Source of the DNA: Planctomycetota bacterium
GTDB taxonomy: Bacteria; Planctomycetota; Phycisphaerae; UBA1845; PWPN01
NCBI GenBank assembly: GCA_029550525.1
Contig: JAKPHF010000016.1
Span: 1 to 64,000 of the forward strand
Length of the DNA stretch: 64,000 bases
Reading direction: 5' to 3'
Below, piece by piece: positions 16,400-25,194 of the stretch. Under the pieces are notes generated by a model. It was not told where the DNA came from. It did not search any database and was given only the letters and a program-made list of their open reading frames with translations. The translations under genes were made by a program, and so were the position numbers. Numbering within the stretch: position 1 is the first letter of the stretch; every line of letters starts with the position of its first letter.

Positions 16400-18370
16400 A
16401 TGCGAACTTCAAAACAACGACTGCTCATCGAATCCCGTCACGCTGCATGTCTCAAGGTGCTCGTCATGTCCGTTGCCACAGTCGCGTTGTTGGTCCTAAT
16501 CCAGACCGCTCCTGCGACCGCCGAATCAGCGAAAGCGATCGAGGCGGCACTGGCTGAGAGGATCGTGGCTCCGGGCGTCACACTCGAAGAGGTCCGGCGG
16601 TTCATCGAAGCTTGCATTCCAAACATACCGAAAGTCGAGTCGGTTGCCGACTGGGAGCAGGCAGCCCGCCGCATGCGCCATGAGACGCTGGAGAAAGTGG
16701 TGCTTCGCGGCCGGGCTGTCGAATGGCGCGACGCCGATTGCCGCGTCGAGTGGCTCGACACCATCGAGGGCGGGCCGGGCTACCGCATCCGCAGGTTGCG
16801 GTTTGAGGCCTTGCCCGGCTTGTGGGTTCCCGCGCTGCTCTACGTGCCGGACAAGATCGAAGGTCGCGTGCCGGTCGTGCTCAACGTCAACGGCCACGAC
16901 CCGGACGGCAAGGCGGCAAAGTACAAGCAGATTCGCTGCATCAACCAGGCCCGGCGCGGCATGCTGGCGCTAAACGTGGAATGGTTCGGCATGGGCCAAC
17001 TGAAACAGGACGGCTTCACGCACTATAAGGCCAACCAGTTGGATCTGTGCGGCACGAGCGCGGTGGCGCCTTTCTATCTTTCACTGAAACGCAGTTTGGA
17101 TCTGCTGCTGAGTCTGCCCGAAGCCGACCCGCAGCGGGTTGCAGTAGCCGGGTTGTCGGGCGGCGGCTGGCAGACCATCTTCATCAGTGCCCTCGACGAG
17201 CGCGTCACGCTGGCCAACCCGGTGGCGGGCTACTCAAGCTTCAGGACGCGCGTCCGCTATCCGTCCGACCTGGGCGACACGGAACAGACGCCCTGTGATC
17301 TGGGGACGGTAACCGACTATGCACACCTGACTGCCATGCGAGCGCCGCGCCCCACGCTGCTGACCTACAACAGCAAGGATAATTGCTGTTTCGCCGCCGG
17401 CCACGCCTTGCCGCCGCTGCTTCAGGCTGCCGGACCGATCTTCCAGTTGTACGGTCAGCCGAACAACCTGCGCTCGTATGTCAACGACGATCCCGGTACG
17501 CACAACTTCGAAAGGGACAATCGCGAGCAGTTGTACCGTATGTTGGGCGACCACTTCTACGCAGACCAGCCGTTCGATTGGCGCGAGATCGCCTGCAAGG
17601 ACGAAATCAAGACCGCCAAGCAGTTGGAGGTGCCGCTGCCCGAGAACAACGAAAACTTCAACAGTCTCGCCAAGAAACTCGCCGCGCGCTTGCCGCTTCG
17701 CGGCGGCGATGCACCGGCCACGGTGGAGGATCTCCGCCGGATCGTGCGGATCAAGAGCTACGACGTGCGGGCCGAGAGCAAACCGCCTCGTGATGCTGCC
17801 GACATGTCGATCCGAGCCTGGACGCTGCGGCTGGCCGACAATTGGACCGTGCCGGCCGTGGAACTGAGCCCACCCAACTCGCGCGGCACGACGCTTATTA
17901 TCGCCGACGCAGGTCGCAAATCGGTCACAAGCAAGGTTGTAGAATTGACCGCCAAGGGTCAGCGGGTAGTCGCGGTCGATCCGTTCTATTTTGGCGAGTC
18001 AGCCATCGGCGATCACGATGCGCTGCACGCCATGTTGGTGGCCGGCGTGGGCGAACGACCGTTGGGCCTCCAGGCCGGGCAAGTCGCCGCGATCGGCCGC
18101 TGGGCTCGTCAGCACTACGACGGCCAACCGGTTACACTCTCCGCCGTCGGACCGCGCACCAGCACTATCGCCCTGGTCGCCGCCGCCTGCGAGCCCGACG
18201 CAATCGACGCGGTCGAGCTCGATCAGCCCCTGCTCAGCCTCAAGCAGCTTATCGAGGGAAATCGCAGCATCGAGCAGTCGCCGGAACTGTTCTGCTTCGG
18301 CCTCCTCGAACGCTTCGATATCCGCGACATCGCCGCCTTGATCGCCCCCCGGCCCGTCCGCGGCCTGTGA
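16400..18370 (+). CDS. Secreted alpha/beta hydrolase, acetylxylan-esterase-like
   Basis: 656 residues. Residues 1-~42 are a signal peptide (LKVLVMSVATVALLVLIQTAP). The core is an alpha/beta hydrolase with nucleophile elbow AGLSGGGWQT, an upstream GHDPDGK oxyanion loop, an acid region (LLTYNSKDNCCF) and a probable catalytic His in GTHNFERDNR. This is the dienelactone-hydrolase/CE7-like fold found in planctomycete secreted esterases that deacetylate polysaccharides. The ~200-residue C-terminal part repeats hydrolase-like features (TTLIIADAGRKSV, VVAVDPFYFGES) without a clear second active site. ATG 16400 is preferred over 16316 because it gives a proper signal sequence. A TGA ladder follows the stop. 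Confidence 0.8.
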   Translation: MRTSKQRLLIESRHAACLKVLVMSVATVALLVLIQTAPATAESAKAIEAALAERIVAPGVTLEEVRRFIEACIPNIPKVESVADWEQAARRMRHETLEKVVLRGRAVEWRDADCRVEWLDTIEGGPGYRIRRLRFEALPGLWVPALLYVPDKIEGRVPVVLNVNGHDPDGKAAKYKQIRCINQARRGMLALNVEWFGMGQLKQDGFTHYKANQLDLCGTSAVAPFYLSLKRSLDLLLSLPEADPQRVAVAGLSGGGWQTIFISALDERVTLANPVAGYSSFRTRVRYPSDLGDTEQTPCDLGTVTDYAHLTAMRAPRPTLLTYNSKDNCCFAAGHALPPLLQAAGPIFQLYGQPNNLRSYVNDDPGTHNFERDNREQLYRMLGDHFYADQPFDWREIACKDEIKTAKQLEVPLPENNENFNSLAKKLAARLPLRGGDAPATVEDLRRIVRIKSYDVRAESKPPRDAADMSIRAWTLRLADNWTVPAVELSPPNSRGTTLIIADAGRKSVTSKVVELTAKGQRVVAVDPFYFGESAIGDHDALHAMLVAGVGERPLGLQAGQVAAIGRWARQHYDGQPVTLSAVGPRTSTIALVAAACEPDAIDAVELDQPLLSLKQLIEGNRSIEQSPELFCFGLLERFDIRDIAALIAPRPVRGL

Positions 18371-18405
18371 GAGAAAGGCCTGAGGCTTGAGACCTGAGGC
18401 TTGAG
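18368..18405 (+). repeat. TGA-ladder repeat at the esterase stop codon
   Basis: From the esterase stop (TGA 18368) further TGA triplets occur at 18381, 18388, 18395 and 18402, the last four 7 bases apart with unit CTGAGGC/TTGAGAC. The tract lies in the sense of the gene. Confidence 0.75.
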
Positions 18406-18474
18406 TGGAAGCCGAAGAGGGATCCGACCGTGGTTGGCCATAACGGCCCAGGCGATACGCTTCTGCGAATGACT

Positions 18475-18551
18475 AACCACAGAGGTCGCAGAGGGTCACA
18501 GAGACCGGCATATCAGCTCTTCCTCTGTGCTCCTCTGCGACCTCTGTGGTT
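18475..18551. repeat. CTCTGTG palindromic element, best copy
   Basis: A 20-bp perfect inverted repeat (18475-18494 with 18532-18551, AACCACAGAGGTCGCAGAGG) continues after a 2-base mismatch into a 7-bp stem (18497-18503 with 18523-18529). The 19-base loop is ACCGGCATATCAGCTCTTC. A second copy near 29.77 kb carries almost the same loop in the opposite orientation, and a degenerate copy is near 10.28 kb. It lies between two convergent genes. Confidence 0.85.
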
Positions 18552-18635
18552 CGCCTTACACCACAAGAAGCATACTTAGACTTCGGCCTTCTCGTCCGTG
18601 CCATCAGGGGCCAGGCGTGGTTCACGCGTGACGGA

Positions 18636-19634
18636 TCAGCTCTTGCTCAGGTGGTCGGGATACTTCTGCACGTGCTCAGCGATGTTGTCCGCGTAGCGTT
18701 GCATCGCAGCCTGGACCACCTCGGGCGTATCGGTGGCGGTATCCGGATCGACCAGCGGTCCCTTCGGGATGAGATGGAAATAGAAGTTCTTCTTGGAAAC
18801 GACGAACCCCTGCACGATGGGTGCCCCACAGCGCAGGGCGATCTGAAGCGTGCCGGTGAGGAACTCCCGCTTCTTGCCGAACAGATCGACGGTCGCCGTC
18901 CGCAGGTGAGCTCCCCGGAAACGTGACACGTCCAAAGCGCTGCCGAGAATCCGCCCTTCCGCGAAGCAGCGGTACAGATCGCGGGGATAGGCGTCGGCGA
19001 AGAACATCTTGATCGAGCGGAACTCGGGGAAGGTCTCGTCATACTTCTGCTGCACGTACTTGCGCAGCGGTCCTTCGTTGCGGTCGCGAACGCCGGCCAC
19101 CTTGTAGCCCATCAACGCCATGAGCAGGATGAGCACATGGTGCGATCCGTGGTGGCTCATGCAGACGTACACACCCTTGTTGCGGGCCAGGGCGTCGTCG
19201 ATGATGTGCCGGTCGTGGAACTTGACCCGCTTGAGGATCTTTTCCCGCGGCAACTTGTCGAAGATCAGATAGAACAGCTTGTCGCAGCGGGTCCGCATGA
19301 AGTGCTGGCGGCAAGCCCCCCGCGCCGACGGGGGCAGCCCCTCGGGCGGATTCCCGTAGACCTGGAGCAGGTTCTGCATGAACCGGCGGCGCCGGTTGAA
19401 GTTCAACACCCACTCGCACGTGCCGAAGAACTGCCCGAACAGGTACAATCCGGTCAGCGAAAAGCAGCGGGCCCAACTCCACAGGAACCCGCGGACGATC
19501 ATGAACTTGACTCGCGTCAGCCACGGAAGGCCGTCGTCGCGCGACCTGGAGCGAGTCTCGTCGGCCGAGGCACCGGCCCTGCGGGGCTGAGCGATCGCGT
19601 CGTTTGCACCCATGTTGCTCAAGTCGGCACCCAT
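18636..19634 (-). CDS. LpxL/HtrB-like lysophospholipid acyltransferase family protein
   Basis: 332 residues. The layout fits the lipid A acyltransferase branch of the LPLAT superfamily: an N-terminal amphipathic/membrane segment (FLWSWARCFSLTGLYLFGQ), then KGVYVCMSHHGSHHVLILLM, where the catalytic H-x4-acid would be, GYKVAGVRD, a tetratricopeptide-free middle and APIVQGFVVSKKNFYFHLIPKGPL near the end. The usual acid after the histidine is replaced by a second histidine (HHGSHH), so activity is uncertain. The role would be transfer of acyl chains to lipid A or phospholipid at the inner membrane. ATG 19634 or 19613 are both possible starts. Confidence 0.7.
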   Translation of the reverse strand: MGADLSNMGANDAIAQPRRAGASADETRSRSRDDGLPWLTRVKFMIVRGFLWSWARCFSLTGLYLFGQFFGTCEWVLNFNRRRRFMQNLLQVYGNPPEGLPPSARGACRQHFMRTRCDKLFYLIFDKLPREKILKRVKFHDRHIIDDALARNKGVYVCMSHHGSHHVLILLMALMGYKVAGVRDRNEGPLRKYVQQKYDETFPEFRSIKMFFADAYPRDLYRCFAEGRILGSALDVSRFRGAHLRTATVDLFGKKREFLTGTLQIALRCGAPIVQGFVVSKKNFYFHLIPKGPLVDPDTATDTPEVVQAAMQRYADNIAEHVQKYPDHLSKS

Positions 19635-19873
19635 ACAAACACCGGGCGGGCGGTGACCCGTACCCCCAGCCAGGAGCGTTTCGGACGTATGCTACTCAAA
19701 CCCGCGGAGAAAAGGCAAATCCGCGCCGGACCGGCACGGCGGATCGGCCGCCGGGACTTGACCCCGGCCCCGGTTGCGGAGAGCTTGTGCGGACCGGGGA
19801 AGAGCCGGCGAGCCCGCGCTCCGCGGCTCGCCCCGTGCACTGGACTCTGAGGTGAAAGCACCCGGGAGGAGCT

Positions 19874-20698
19874 GTGGCGCTGTACGACCAACACATGCAC
19901 ACCTGGTTTTCGACGGACTCGCAGACCGATCCGGCCGACAACGTCCGGCAGGCCATCGACCTGGGTCTGGCCGGCATCACGTTCACCGACCACCTGGACA
20001 CCCATCCAATCGAGTGGCCGGAGTGCCGCTACAACTACGAGGGCCTCGCAAAGGCCGTATCGGATCTGCGGCAGCGCTTCGGCGACCGCATCTCGATCGG
20101 CCTGGGGATCGAAGTCTGCTACCAGCCCGAGCAGATGGACCGCATCCTGCCGTTCCTGGACGAGCACGCGTTCGACCTGGTCATTCTCAGCGTCCACTGG
20201 ACGCAGAACCGGGCGCTGCACTTGCCCGAGCACTGGACGGACTGGGACATCGCGACGATCACCCAGGCGTATCTCGGGACGGTCCTGGAGGCCGTCCACT
20301 TCGTCCGCGACCTGGCCGGCCAGGGACGTCGTCCGTTCGACGTCCTGGGCCACCTGGACATGGTCAAGCGGTACACCCAACGCTACCGCGGCGGCTACGA
20401 CATCACCGGTTACGCCGATCGGATCGACGAAATCCTGCGGACATGCCTAGACGCCGGGCTCGTGCCGGAAGTGAACACCAGCACGCTGCGGCAGGGGCTG
20501 ACCGAGACCATGCCCGCGGGCTGGATCGTCCGCCGTTATGCCGAACTGGGCGGCGAGGCCATGAGCCTCGGCAGCGACGCCCACTCGCCCGAGCACATCG
20601 CGGCCGGCTTCGAGACCGCCGCCTCGATGCTGAAGGAGAACGGGATCAAGCAGTTGGCCGTTTTCGAACAGCGGGTGTGCAAGCCCTGCGGTCTGTAG
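19874..20698 (+). CDS. PHP-domain phosphatase, histidinol-phosphatase-like
   Basis: 274 residues. The trinuclear metal motifs of the PHP fold are in order: DQHMHTWFSTD, FTDHLD, GLGIEVCY, SVHW, GHLDMVKRY, EVNTS and LGSDAHSP. Members hydrolyse phosphate monoesters, most often L-histidinol phosphate. No his genes are nearby, so another substrate is possible. GTG 19874 is preceded by GGGAGGAGCT, a strong ribosome binding site. Confidence 0.85.
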   Translation: MALYDQHMHTWFSTDSQTDPADNVRQAIDLGLAGITFTDHLDTHPIEWPECRYNYEGLAKAVSDLRQRFGDRISIGLGIEVCYQPEQMDRILPFLDEHAFDLVILSVHWTQNRALHLPEHWTDWDIATITQAYLGTVLEAVHFVRDLAGQGRRPFDVLGHLDMVKRYTQRYRGGYDITGYADRIDEILRTCLDAGLVPEVNTSTLRQGLTETMPAGWIVRRYAELGGEAMSLGSDAHSPEHIAAGFETAASMLKENGIKQLAVFEQRVCKPCGL

Positions 20699-20782
20699 TG
20701 TTCGGGGGGGCGACCGTCTCGCCCGTCTCGTTGGTGGATCGCTCTCAATCTGCCAGTACGAGCACGAGGCGGGTGACCCGGG

Positions 20783-22012
20783 CTACGCACGGCAGGCTTC
20801 GTACATCGCCACCACGTTGGCCGGCGGTACCTCGGACAGGATGTTGTGGACGGGGTTGAAGATGAACCCGCCGCCGGGGGCAAAGATCTCGATATTCCGG
20901 CGAACGTGATCGCGGACCTGCTGTGGCGTCCCCCGACAGAGCACCGACTGCGTGTCGCACCCGCCGCCCCAAAACGTGATGTCCCGGCCAAACTCCTTCT
21001 TCAGCCGTTCGGGCTCCATGTGCCGGGCCGAGATCTGCACGGGATTGATCACCTCCACGCCCGCCTCGATCAGATCGGGCAACAGCTCGTACACGCCGCC
21101 GCAGCAATGCAGAAACACCTTGAGGTTCGGGTTCAACTGCTTGATGCGGTCGATGATGGCCTTGTGGCGCGGCTTGAACATGCGCCGGTACATCTCCGGC
21201 GAGAAGAACGGGCCGTTCTCCGTGCCCAGGTCGTCGCCTAGCTGAATCAGATCCACGTTGTCGCCCAGCACGGGGATGAGCTTGTCGAGATTGGCCAGGT
21301 GGATCTCCACCAGCTTGTCGAGGAGGGCCTCAGCTCCAGCCGGATCGGCAGCCAGGTCCATCAGGAAGTTATCCATCCGCCGCAGGAACGTGCCCCATTC
21401 GAACAGGTTGCCGCCGAACGCGATCATGATCGCACGGTCCGAGGTAGCCCGCAGTTGTTTGACGTGCGCGGCAATGCGCTGCAGGTTCTCGTCGCTCAAG
21501 CCGCCGTCGTACAGCGGCTCGGCCAGCCCGGCCCAATCGACCTTGCCCATGTGCTCGGGCAGGCGCGCCAGCTCATCCTTCCAATCGTCACCGGCCAGCG
21601 GCCAGACGGCCTGGCTGAAGTAGGTTGCCCCCGCGATCATGCGAGCTTGCGGCTCGCCGTTCTTGCCGTAGGCGACCCAGTCATCCCCTTCGCGACGAAA
21701 GTCCATGCTCGCGGGAATCTCGCAGGGCGAGCCGTCGGGAAGTACCCAGGGCTTCCAACCCACGTGCGGAAACTCGCGGCCGGCGTTGATGGCGTCAATA
21801 CCGAAGCCGTCGAGATACCACGCTTCAGGTTCGGCCAGCTGTTGGATAACGTCGAACACACGAACTCGTGCGTCTTTGACGCCCAGGTAGTCGGCCATCC
21901 GGCGATAGGCGATGGCCTGAATGCCTGTGGACCGCATGGCTCCGCAATCGACGGGCAACCGGTCCGGCTCAGTGTGGGCGATGGCGGCAAGCACGCGTTC
22001 GCGCGAAGTCAT
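20783..22012 (-). CDS. Uroporphyrinogen-decarboxylase-family (methyltransferase-like) protein
   Basis: 409 residues of the URO-D superfamily: MTSRERVLAAIAHTEPDRLPVD start, central FGGNLFEWGTFLRRMDNFLMDL, GDDLGTENGPFFSPEMYRRM and the metal-site-like KVFLHCCGGVYELLPDLIEAGVEVINPVQ. True HemE arginines at the N-terminus are not evident, and the sequence resembles the MtaA/CmuA-like branch that moves methyl groups to corrinoids or thiols. It may also be a catabolic member common in planctomycetes. ATG 22012 has GAGGAGG about 8 bases upstream. It follows recA on the same strand by 131 bases. Confidence 0.8.
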   Translation of the reverse strand: MTSRERVLAAIAHTEPDRLPVDCGAMRSTGIQAIAYRRMADYLGVKDARVRVFDVIQQLAEPEAWYLDGFGIDAINAGREFPHVGWKPWVLPDGSPCEIPASMDFRREGDDWVAYGKNGEPQARMIAGATYFSQAVWPLAGDDWKDELARLPEHMGKVDWAGLAEPLYDGGLSDENLQRIAAHVKQLRATSDRAIMIAFGGNLFEWGTFLRRMDNFLMDLAADPAGAEALLDKLVEIHLANLDKLIPVLGDNVDLIQLGDDLGTENGPFFSPEMYRRMFKPRHKAIIDRIKQLNPNLKVFLHCCGGVYELLPDLIEAGVEVINPVQISARHMEPERLKKEFGRDITFWGGGCDTQSVLCRGTPQQVRDHVRRNIEIFAPGGGFIFNPVHNILSEVPPANVVAMYEACRA

Positions 22013-22143
22013 GACGGGCTCCTCCTCGGTTCCGGTGGATGTGCGACAAAGGATACCCGAACCGCACAACCGGTGAAAGAATCGTCTACGTCAATGCTTC
22101 GAGCCTTACCCCCTGGCCAGAGGCGAGCCCACCTTCGCCGCGA

Positions 22144-23277
22144 TCACTTTTTCACGGCTTTGCCTTTGGCGGCCGGCTTCACCTTGGTCCCCGGGGCCTT
22201 CTTCGGGTCGGAGTCCTCGTCGTTGCTTCCCGGCTTGGCGGATTTGGTATCGCCGTCATTGTCAGGCTTGGACTCGACCAGCGCCGGCAGCCGAATGGCG
22301 AGCACCTTCTGTCGCAGCTCGGCGGCCAGATCGGGATTGTCGCGGAGGAACTGCTTGGCGTTCTCGCGACCCTGGCCGATGCGGATTTGGCCGTAGCTGA
22401 ACCATGTGCCGGTCTTTTCGATGATGTTGTCGGCGGTGGCCATGTCGAGCAAATCGCCTTCGGTGGAAATGCCCGAGTTGAACATGATGTCGAACTCGGC
22501 CGACTTGAACGGAGCCGCCACCTTGTTCTTGACCACCTTGGCTTTCACGTGGTTGCCGATGGCGTTGTCGCCTTCCTTGATGGTGGTGACGCGGCGGATG
22601 TCGATTCGGATCGAGCTGTAGAACTTCAGCGCCCGCCCGCCCGGCGTGGTCTCGGGGTTGCCAAACATCACGCCGATCTTCTCACGGATCTGGTTGATGA
22701 AGATCACCACGCACTTGGACTTGGCGATGATGCCGGTGAGCTTGCGCAGCGACTGGCTCATGAGCCGGGCCTGCAGGCCGACATGCTGCTGACCGATCTC
22801 GCCTTCCAACTCGGCCTTGGGCACGAGAGCGGCCACCGAGTCCACGATGATGCAGTCCACCGCGTTGGAACGGACGAGCATCTCCACGATTTCGAGAGCT
22901 TGCTCGCCGGTATCGGGCTGGCTGACCAGGAGCTCCTCGAGTTTCACGCCGCAGCGCTTTGCCCAGGTGGGATCGAGGGCATGCTCGGCATCCACGACCG
23001 CGGCGACGCCGCCGGCCCGCTGAGCCGAGGCCGCCACATGCAGCGCCAGCGTGGTCTTGCCGCTGGACTCCGGCCCGAACAGCTCGACGATGCGGCCGCG
23101 AGGAATGCCGGCCCCGCCCAGCGCGATGTCCAGCGACAAGGCGCCAGTGCTGAACCCGTCCTTGACGACGGTCATCTCCTCGTCGAGCTTCATGATGGCG
23201 CCCTTGCCGAAGCTCTTTTCGATCTGGGCCAGTGCCCGCTCCAGCGCCTGATCCCGCTTGCTGTCGTGCTCGCTCAT
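22144..23277 (-). CDS. recA: Recombinase RecA
   Basis: 377 residues. All RecA landmarks are present: Walker [10 protein letters not shown] (about 68-76), [10 protein letters not shown], the Walker B strand [12 protein letters not shown], loop 1 [18 protein letters not shown], and loop 2 [19 protein letters not shown]. The final ~40 residues are Lys/Ala/Asp-rich, a variable tail that modulates filament assembly. It catalyses strand exchange and promotes LexA-type cleavage. ATG 23277 fits the family start ([20 protein letters not shown]). A promoter is predicted about 47 bases upstream. Confidence 0.98.
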   Translation of the reverse strand: MSEHDSKRDQALERALAQIEKSFGKGAIMKLDEEMTVVKDGFSTGALSLDIALGGAGIPRGRIVELFGPESSGKTTLALHVAASAQRAGGVAAVVDAEHALDPTWAKRCGVKLEELLVSQPDTGEQALEIVEMLVRSNAVDCIIVDSVAALVPKAELEGEIGQQHVGLQARLMSQSLRKLTGIIAKSKCVVIFINQIREKIGVMFGNPETTPGGRALKFYSSIRIDIRRVTTIKEGDNAIGNHVKAKVVKNKVAAPFKSAEFDIMFNSGISTEGDLLDMATADNIIEKTGTWFSYGQIRIGQGRENAKQFLRDNPDLAAELRQKVLAIRLPALVESKPDNDGDTKSAKPGSNDEDSDPKKAPGTKVKPAAKGKAVKK

Positions 23278-23323
23278 GCCCGTATTCCCGTGAAAGTGCC
23301 TCATCTACCGAGACCGCGGCAAC

Positions 23324-23351
23324 AGTATATCCTCAATCGGATGTTTGGCAA
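23324..23351 (-). promoter_or_regulatory. Predicted sigma-70-type promoter of recA
   Basis: On the minus strand TTGCCA (23351-23346), a 16-base spacer and TATACT (23329-23324) match the -35/-10 pattern. Transcription would start about 40 bases before ATG 23277. A GAAC half-site overlaps the -35 (CGAACAGTTGCC), but I see no full palindrome of a known LexA box. Confidence 0.5.
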
Positions 23352-23437
23352 CTGTTCGGTTAATATTTTCGAGCGGGCGAATGGTCCGCAATCCGTAAGT
23401 CGCGACGTACAATGCGGTTAATGCACAGAAGCATCAA

Positions 23438-23471
23438 TGAGACCTTAGACCTGAGTCCTGAGGCTTGAGGG
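23438..23471 (+). repeat. TGA-ladder repeat in the recA upstream region
   Basis: TGA at 23438, 23452, 23459 and 23466 (7-base register, with TTA at 23445). The prefix CAATGAGACCT...CCTGAGTCCTGAG is shared with the tract that ends the SDR gene at 31120. This copy is not next to a plus-strand stop codon, so these tracts also exist away from gene ends. Confidence 0.65.
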
Positions 23472-23655
23472 CTGGAGCGACCGGCTGCCGGACGCTCAAC
23501 TCTCAAAGTCTCGGGCTTCAAGCCTCTGATTAGACCAGGGATGGCACCGATCAGACGGATGCAATTGCGAAGGGAGGGAGAGCGAGAGAATGCAGCCGTT
23601 CTGCAAGGTGGAGCGATCGAATGGAATTCTGACGCTTGAGGCTGGAATGCGGAGC

Positions 23656-23726
23656 CCTGAGGCTTGAGGTCGAAGCACGTGCGTCGCCGGCCCCTCAAGC
23701 CTCAGGTCTCAGGTCTCAAGCCTTCA
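23656..23726 (-). repeat. TGA ladder after the DUF1080 gene, with an inverted partner
   Basis: On the minus strand, starting 2 bases after the DUF1080 stop, TGA occurs with first bases at 23726, 23718, 23711, 23704 and 23697 (steps 8, 7, 7, 7). The tract CCTCAAGCCTCAGG (23693-23706) is an exact inverted repeat of CCTGAGGCTTGAGG (23656-23669), so a 14-bp stem with a 23-base loop could form. No T-run follows, so this is not a classical terminator. Confidence 0.7.
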
Positions 23727-23728
23727 CA

Positions 23729-24916
23729 CTACTCCTTCGCCGGCGTCAGAATAACCTTGCGATAGAAGATCTGGCTGTGGTCGCCCTGGAGATAGATGGG
23801 GCCGGGCTCCCACTCGTTGCTGTCGATGGCGCCGCCGGTGATGCCCTCGACTTCCACGTTGTCCATGATGAGCTGGCCGTTGTGAACGACGGTCAGGAAG
23901 TTGTCGACGAACACGATGTCGTATGTTTGCCACTCGCCCGCAGGCTTGGAAGCGTTGACCTTGGGCAGGACGCGGCTATACATGGCGCCGCACCCGCCGG
24001 CTTCGATGGGCCGTCCGTAGCTATCGGCGATCTGGACTTCGTGCCGGCCGCGGAGATAGACGCCGCTGTTGCCGTGCTCGGGCACCTTGAACTCGACGTG
24101 CAGTTTGAAGTTACGGAAGTCTTTGCGCTTGGTCACGATGTTCTCGGTGCCGTGACCGCCGTTGGTGAGCACGCCGTCGACGACCTTCCAGTGGAACTGG
24201 CCGCTGCCGCCCAGCGGTTCCCAATTTTCCAGATCTTCGGGCTTGCCGTTGAACAGTTCGACGGGCTCGCCCCACTCGCGAACGCGGCGAGCGGTCAACT
24301 GATCGCCCTGCGACTCAATCTCCATCACGTCGCCCTTGCCGACCGCCTGATATCTGCGACCATCAACGGTGAACCGAAGGTTCCGGCCGAAGCGCCGCAC
24401 GTCCGCGATTTCGGTCTTCTTGCCGCCCTGTTCCCACGTGCCGCTCAGCTCGCGCCCGTTCTGCGCGAGCGTCAGCGTCGCCTTGTTGTCGCCGACAATC
24501 CACTTGCCCGACAGGTCGACTCGAGGAATGGAACGCTTGCCGACCCACTTGACTTCGCCGTCCTTGTTCTTGGCCGTGCCTTCGAGCGTGTTGCCGTCCA
24601 GCTTGCCCGTCCACTCGCGTCCGTGGGCCTTGAAGCTGACCGTGTTGTTCTCGAACTTGAACGCTTCGGTGCCACCCACGCCGCCGGCCCGGCCCAGGAA
24701 GGTGGCCTCCAGCTTGCCATCCTTGTTCACCACGCCCAACCACGACGGGTAGGTGGACTGTCCCTCGGTGACCGTGATGTTCCAACGTCCCTCGATGCCG
24801 GCCCGACGGGCGGCGCCACCGGCGCGTCGTCCAGCAGGTTGCTGTGCGAGAACGGGGGCGGCGATCAGAGAGAATGCAGCCCAACCCAATGCGATTCGTA
24901 CCACGCTGTTGGTCAT
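23729..24916 (-). CDS. Secreted DUF1080 (3-keto-disaccharide hydrolase-like) protein
   Basis: 395 residues. A signal peptide (residues 1-~24, ending PVLAQQ) is followed by a Gly/Arg/Ala linker, two lipocalin-like beta segments (IEGRWNITVTEG... and LSGKWIVGDNKATLTLAQ...), then a C-terminal DUF1080 jelly roll: PVELFNGKPEDLENWEPLG, FRNFKLHVEFKVPEHGNSGVYLRG, EWQTYDIVFVDNFLTVVHNGQ and PIYLQGDHSQIFYRKVIL. DUF1080 members bind or cleave sugars, including 3-keto-glycosides; planctomycetes carry many. The two extra beta segments ahead of DUF1080 are less usual. It is divergent from a lipoprotein gene. Confidence 0.85.
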   Translation of the reverse strand: MTNSVVRIALGWAAFSLIAAPVLAQQPAGRRAGGAARRAGIEGRWNITVTEGQSTYPSWLGVVNKDGKLEATFLGRAGGVGGTEAFKFENNTVSFKAHGREWTGKLDGNTLEGTAKNKDGEVKWVGKRSIPRVDLSGKWIVGDNKATLTLAQNGRELSGTWEQGGKKTEIADVRRFGRNLRFTVDGRRYQAVGKGDVMEIESQGDQLTARRVREWGEPVELFNGKPEDLENWEPLGGSGQFHWKVVDGVLTNGGHGTENIVTKRKDFRNFKLHVEFKVPEHGNSGVYLRGRHEVQIADSYGRPIEAGGCGAMYSRVLPKVNASKPAGEWQTYDIVFVDNFLTVVHNGQLIMDNVEVEGITGGAIDSNEWEPGPIYLQGDHSQIFYRKVILTPAKE

Positions 24917-25194
24917 GTTTCATTACTCCACGTTTGGACAGACCTCGGATCAGACAATGCGCCAGGGGGATGCATTCTAAAACCGTTCAGGTCGCAGAAC
25001 AAGCGAAGGGACGGCTCACGTTTGCCATGGCGTTGACCGTCCTCGCGAGCAGTCCGACAGCTTGTACCGAGGGCGTCGCAGGACGTCGGAGGCGCTTCGG
25101 CAAGTGGTCCTTCCTCGCTCGTTTGCGGCTGGCGGCAACCGAGCTCGATCGGTATTCTGCAGCGCGGACGGAACGTTTTCCCGAGGGAGACATC

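Noticed and set aside
23330-23362. LexA-type operator at the recA promoter
   Set aside because: Only one GAAC half-site; no symmetric GAAC-N4-GTTC or CTGT-N8-ACAG box.
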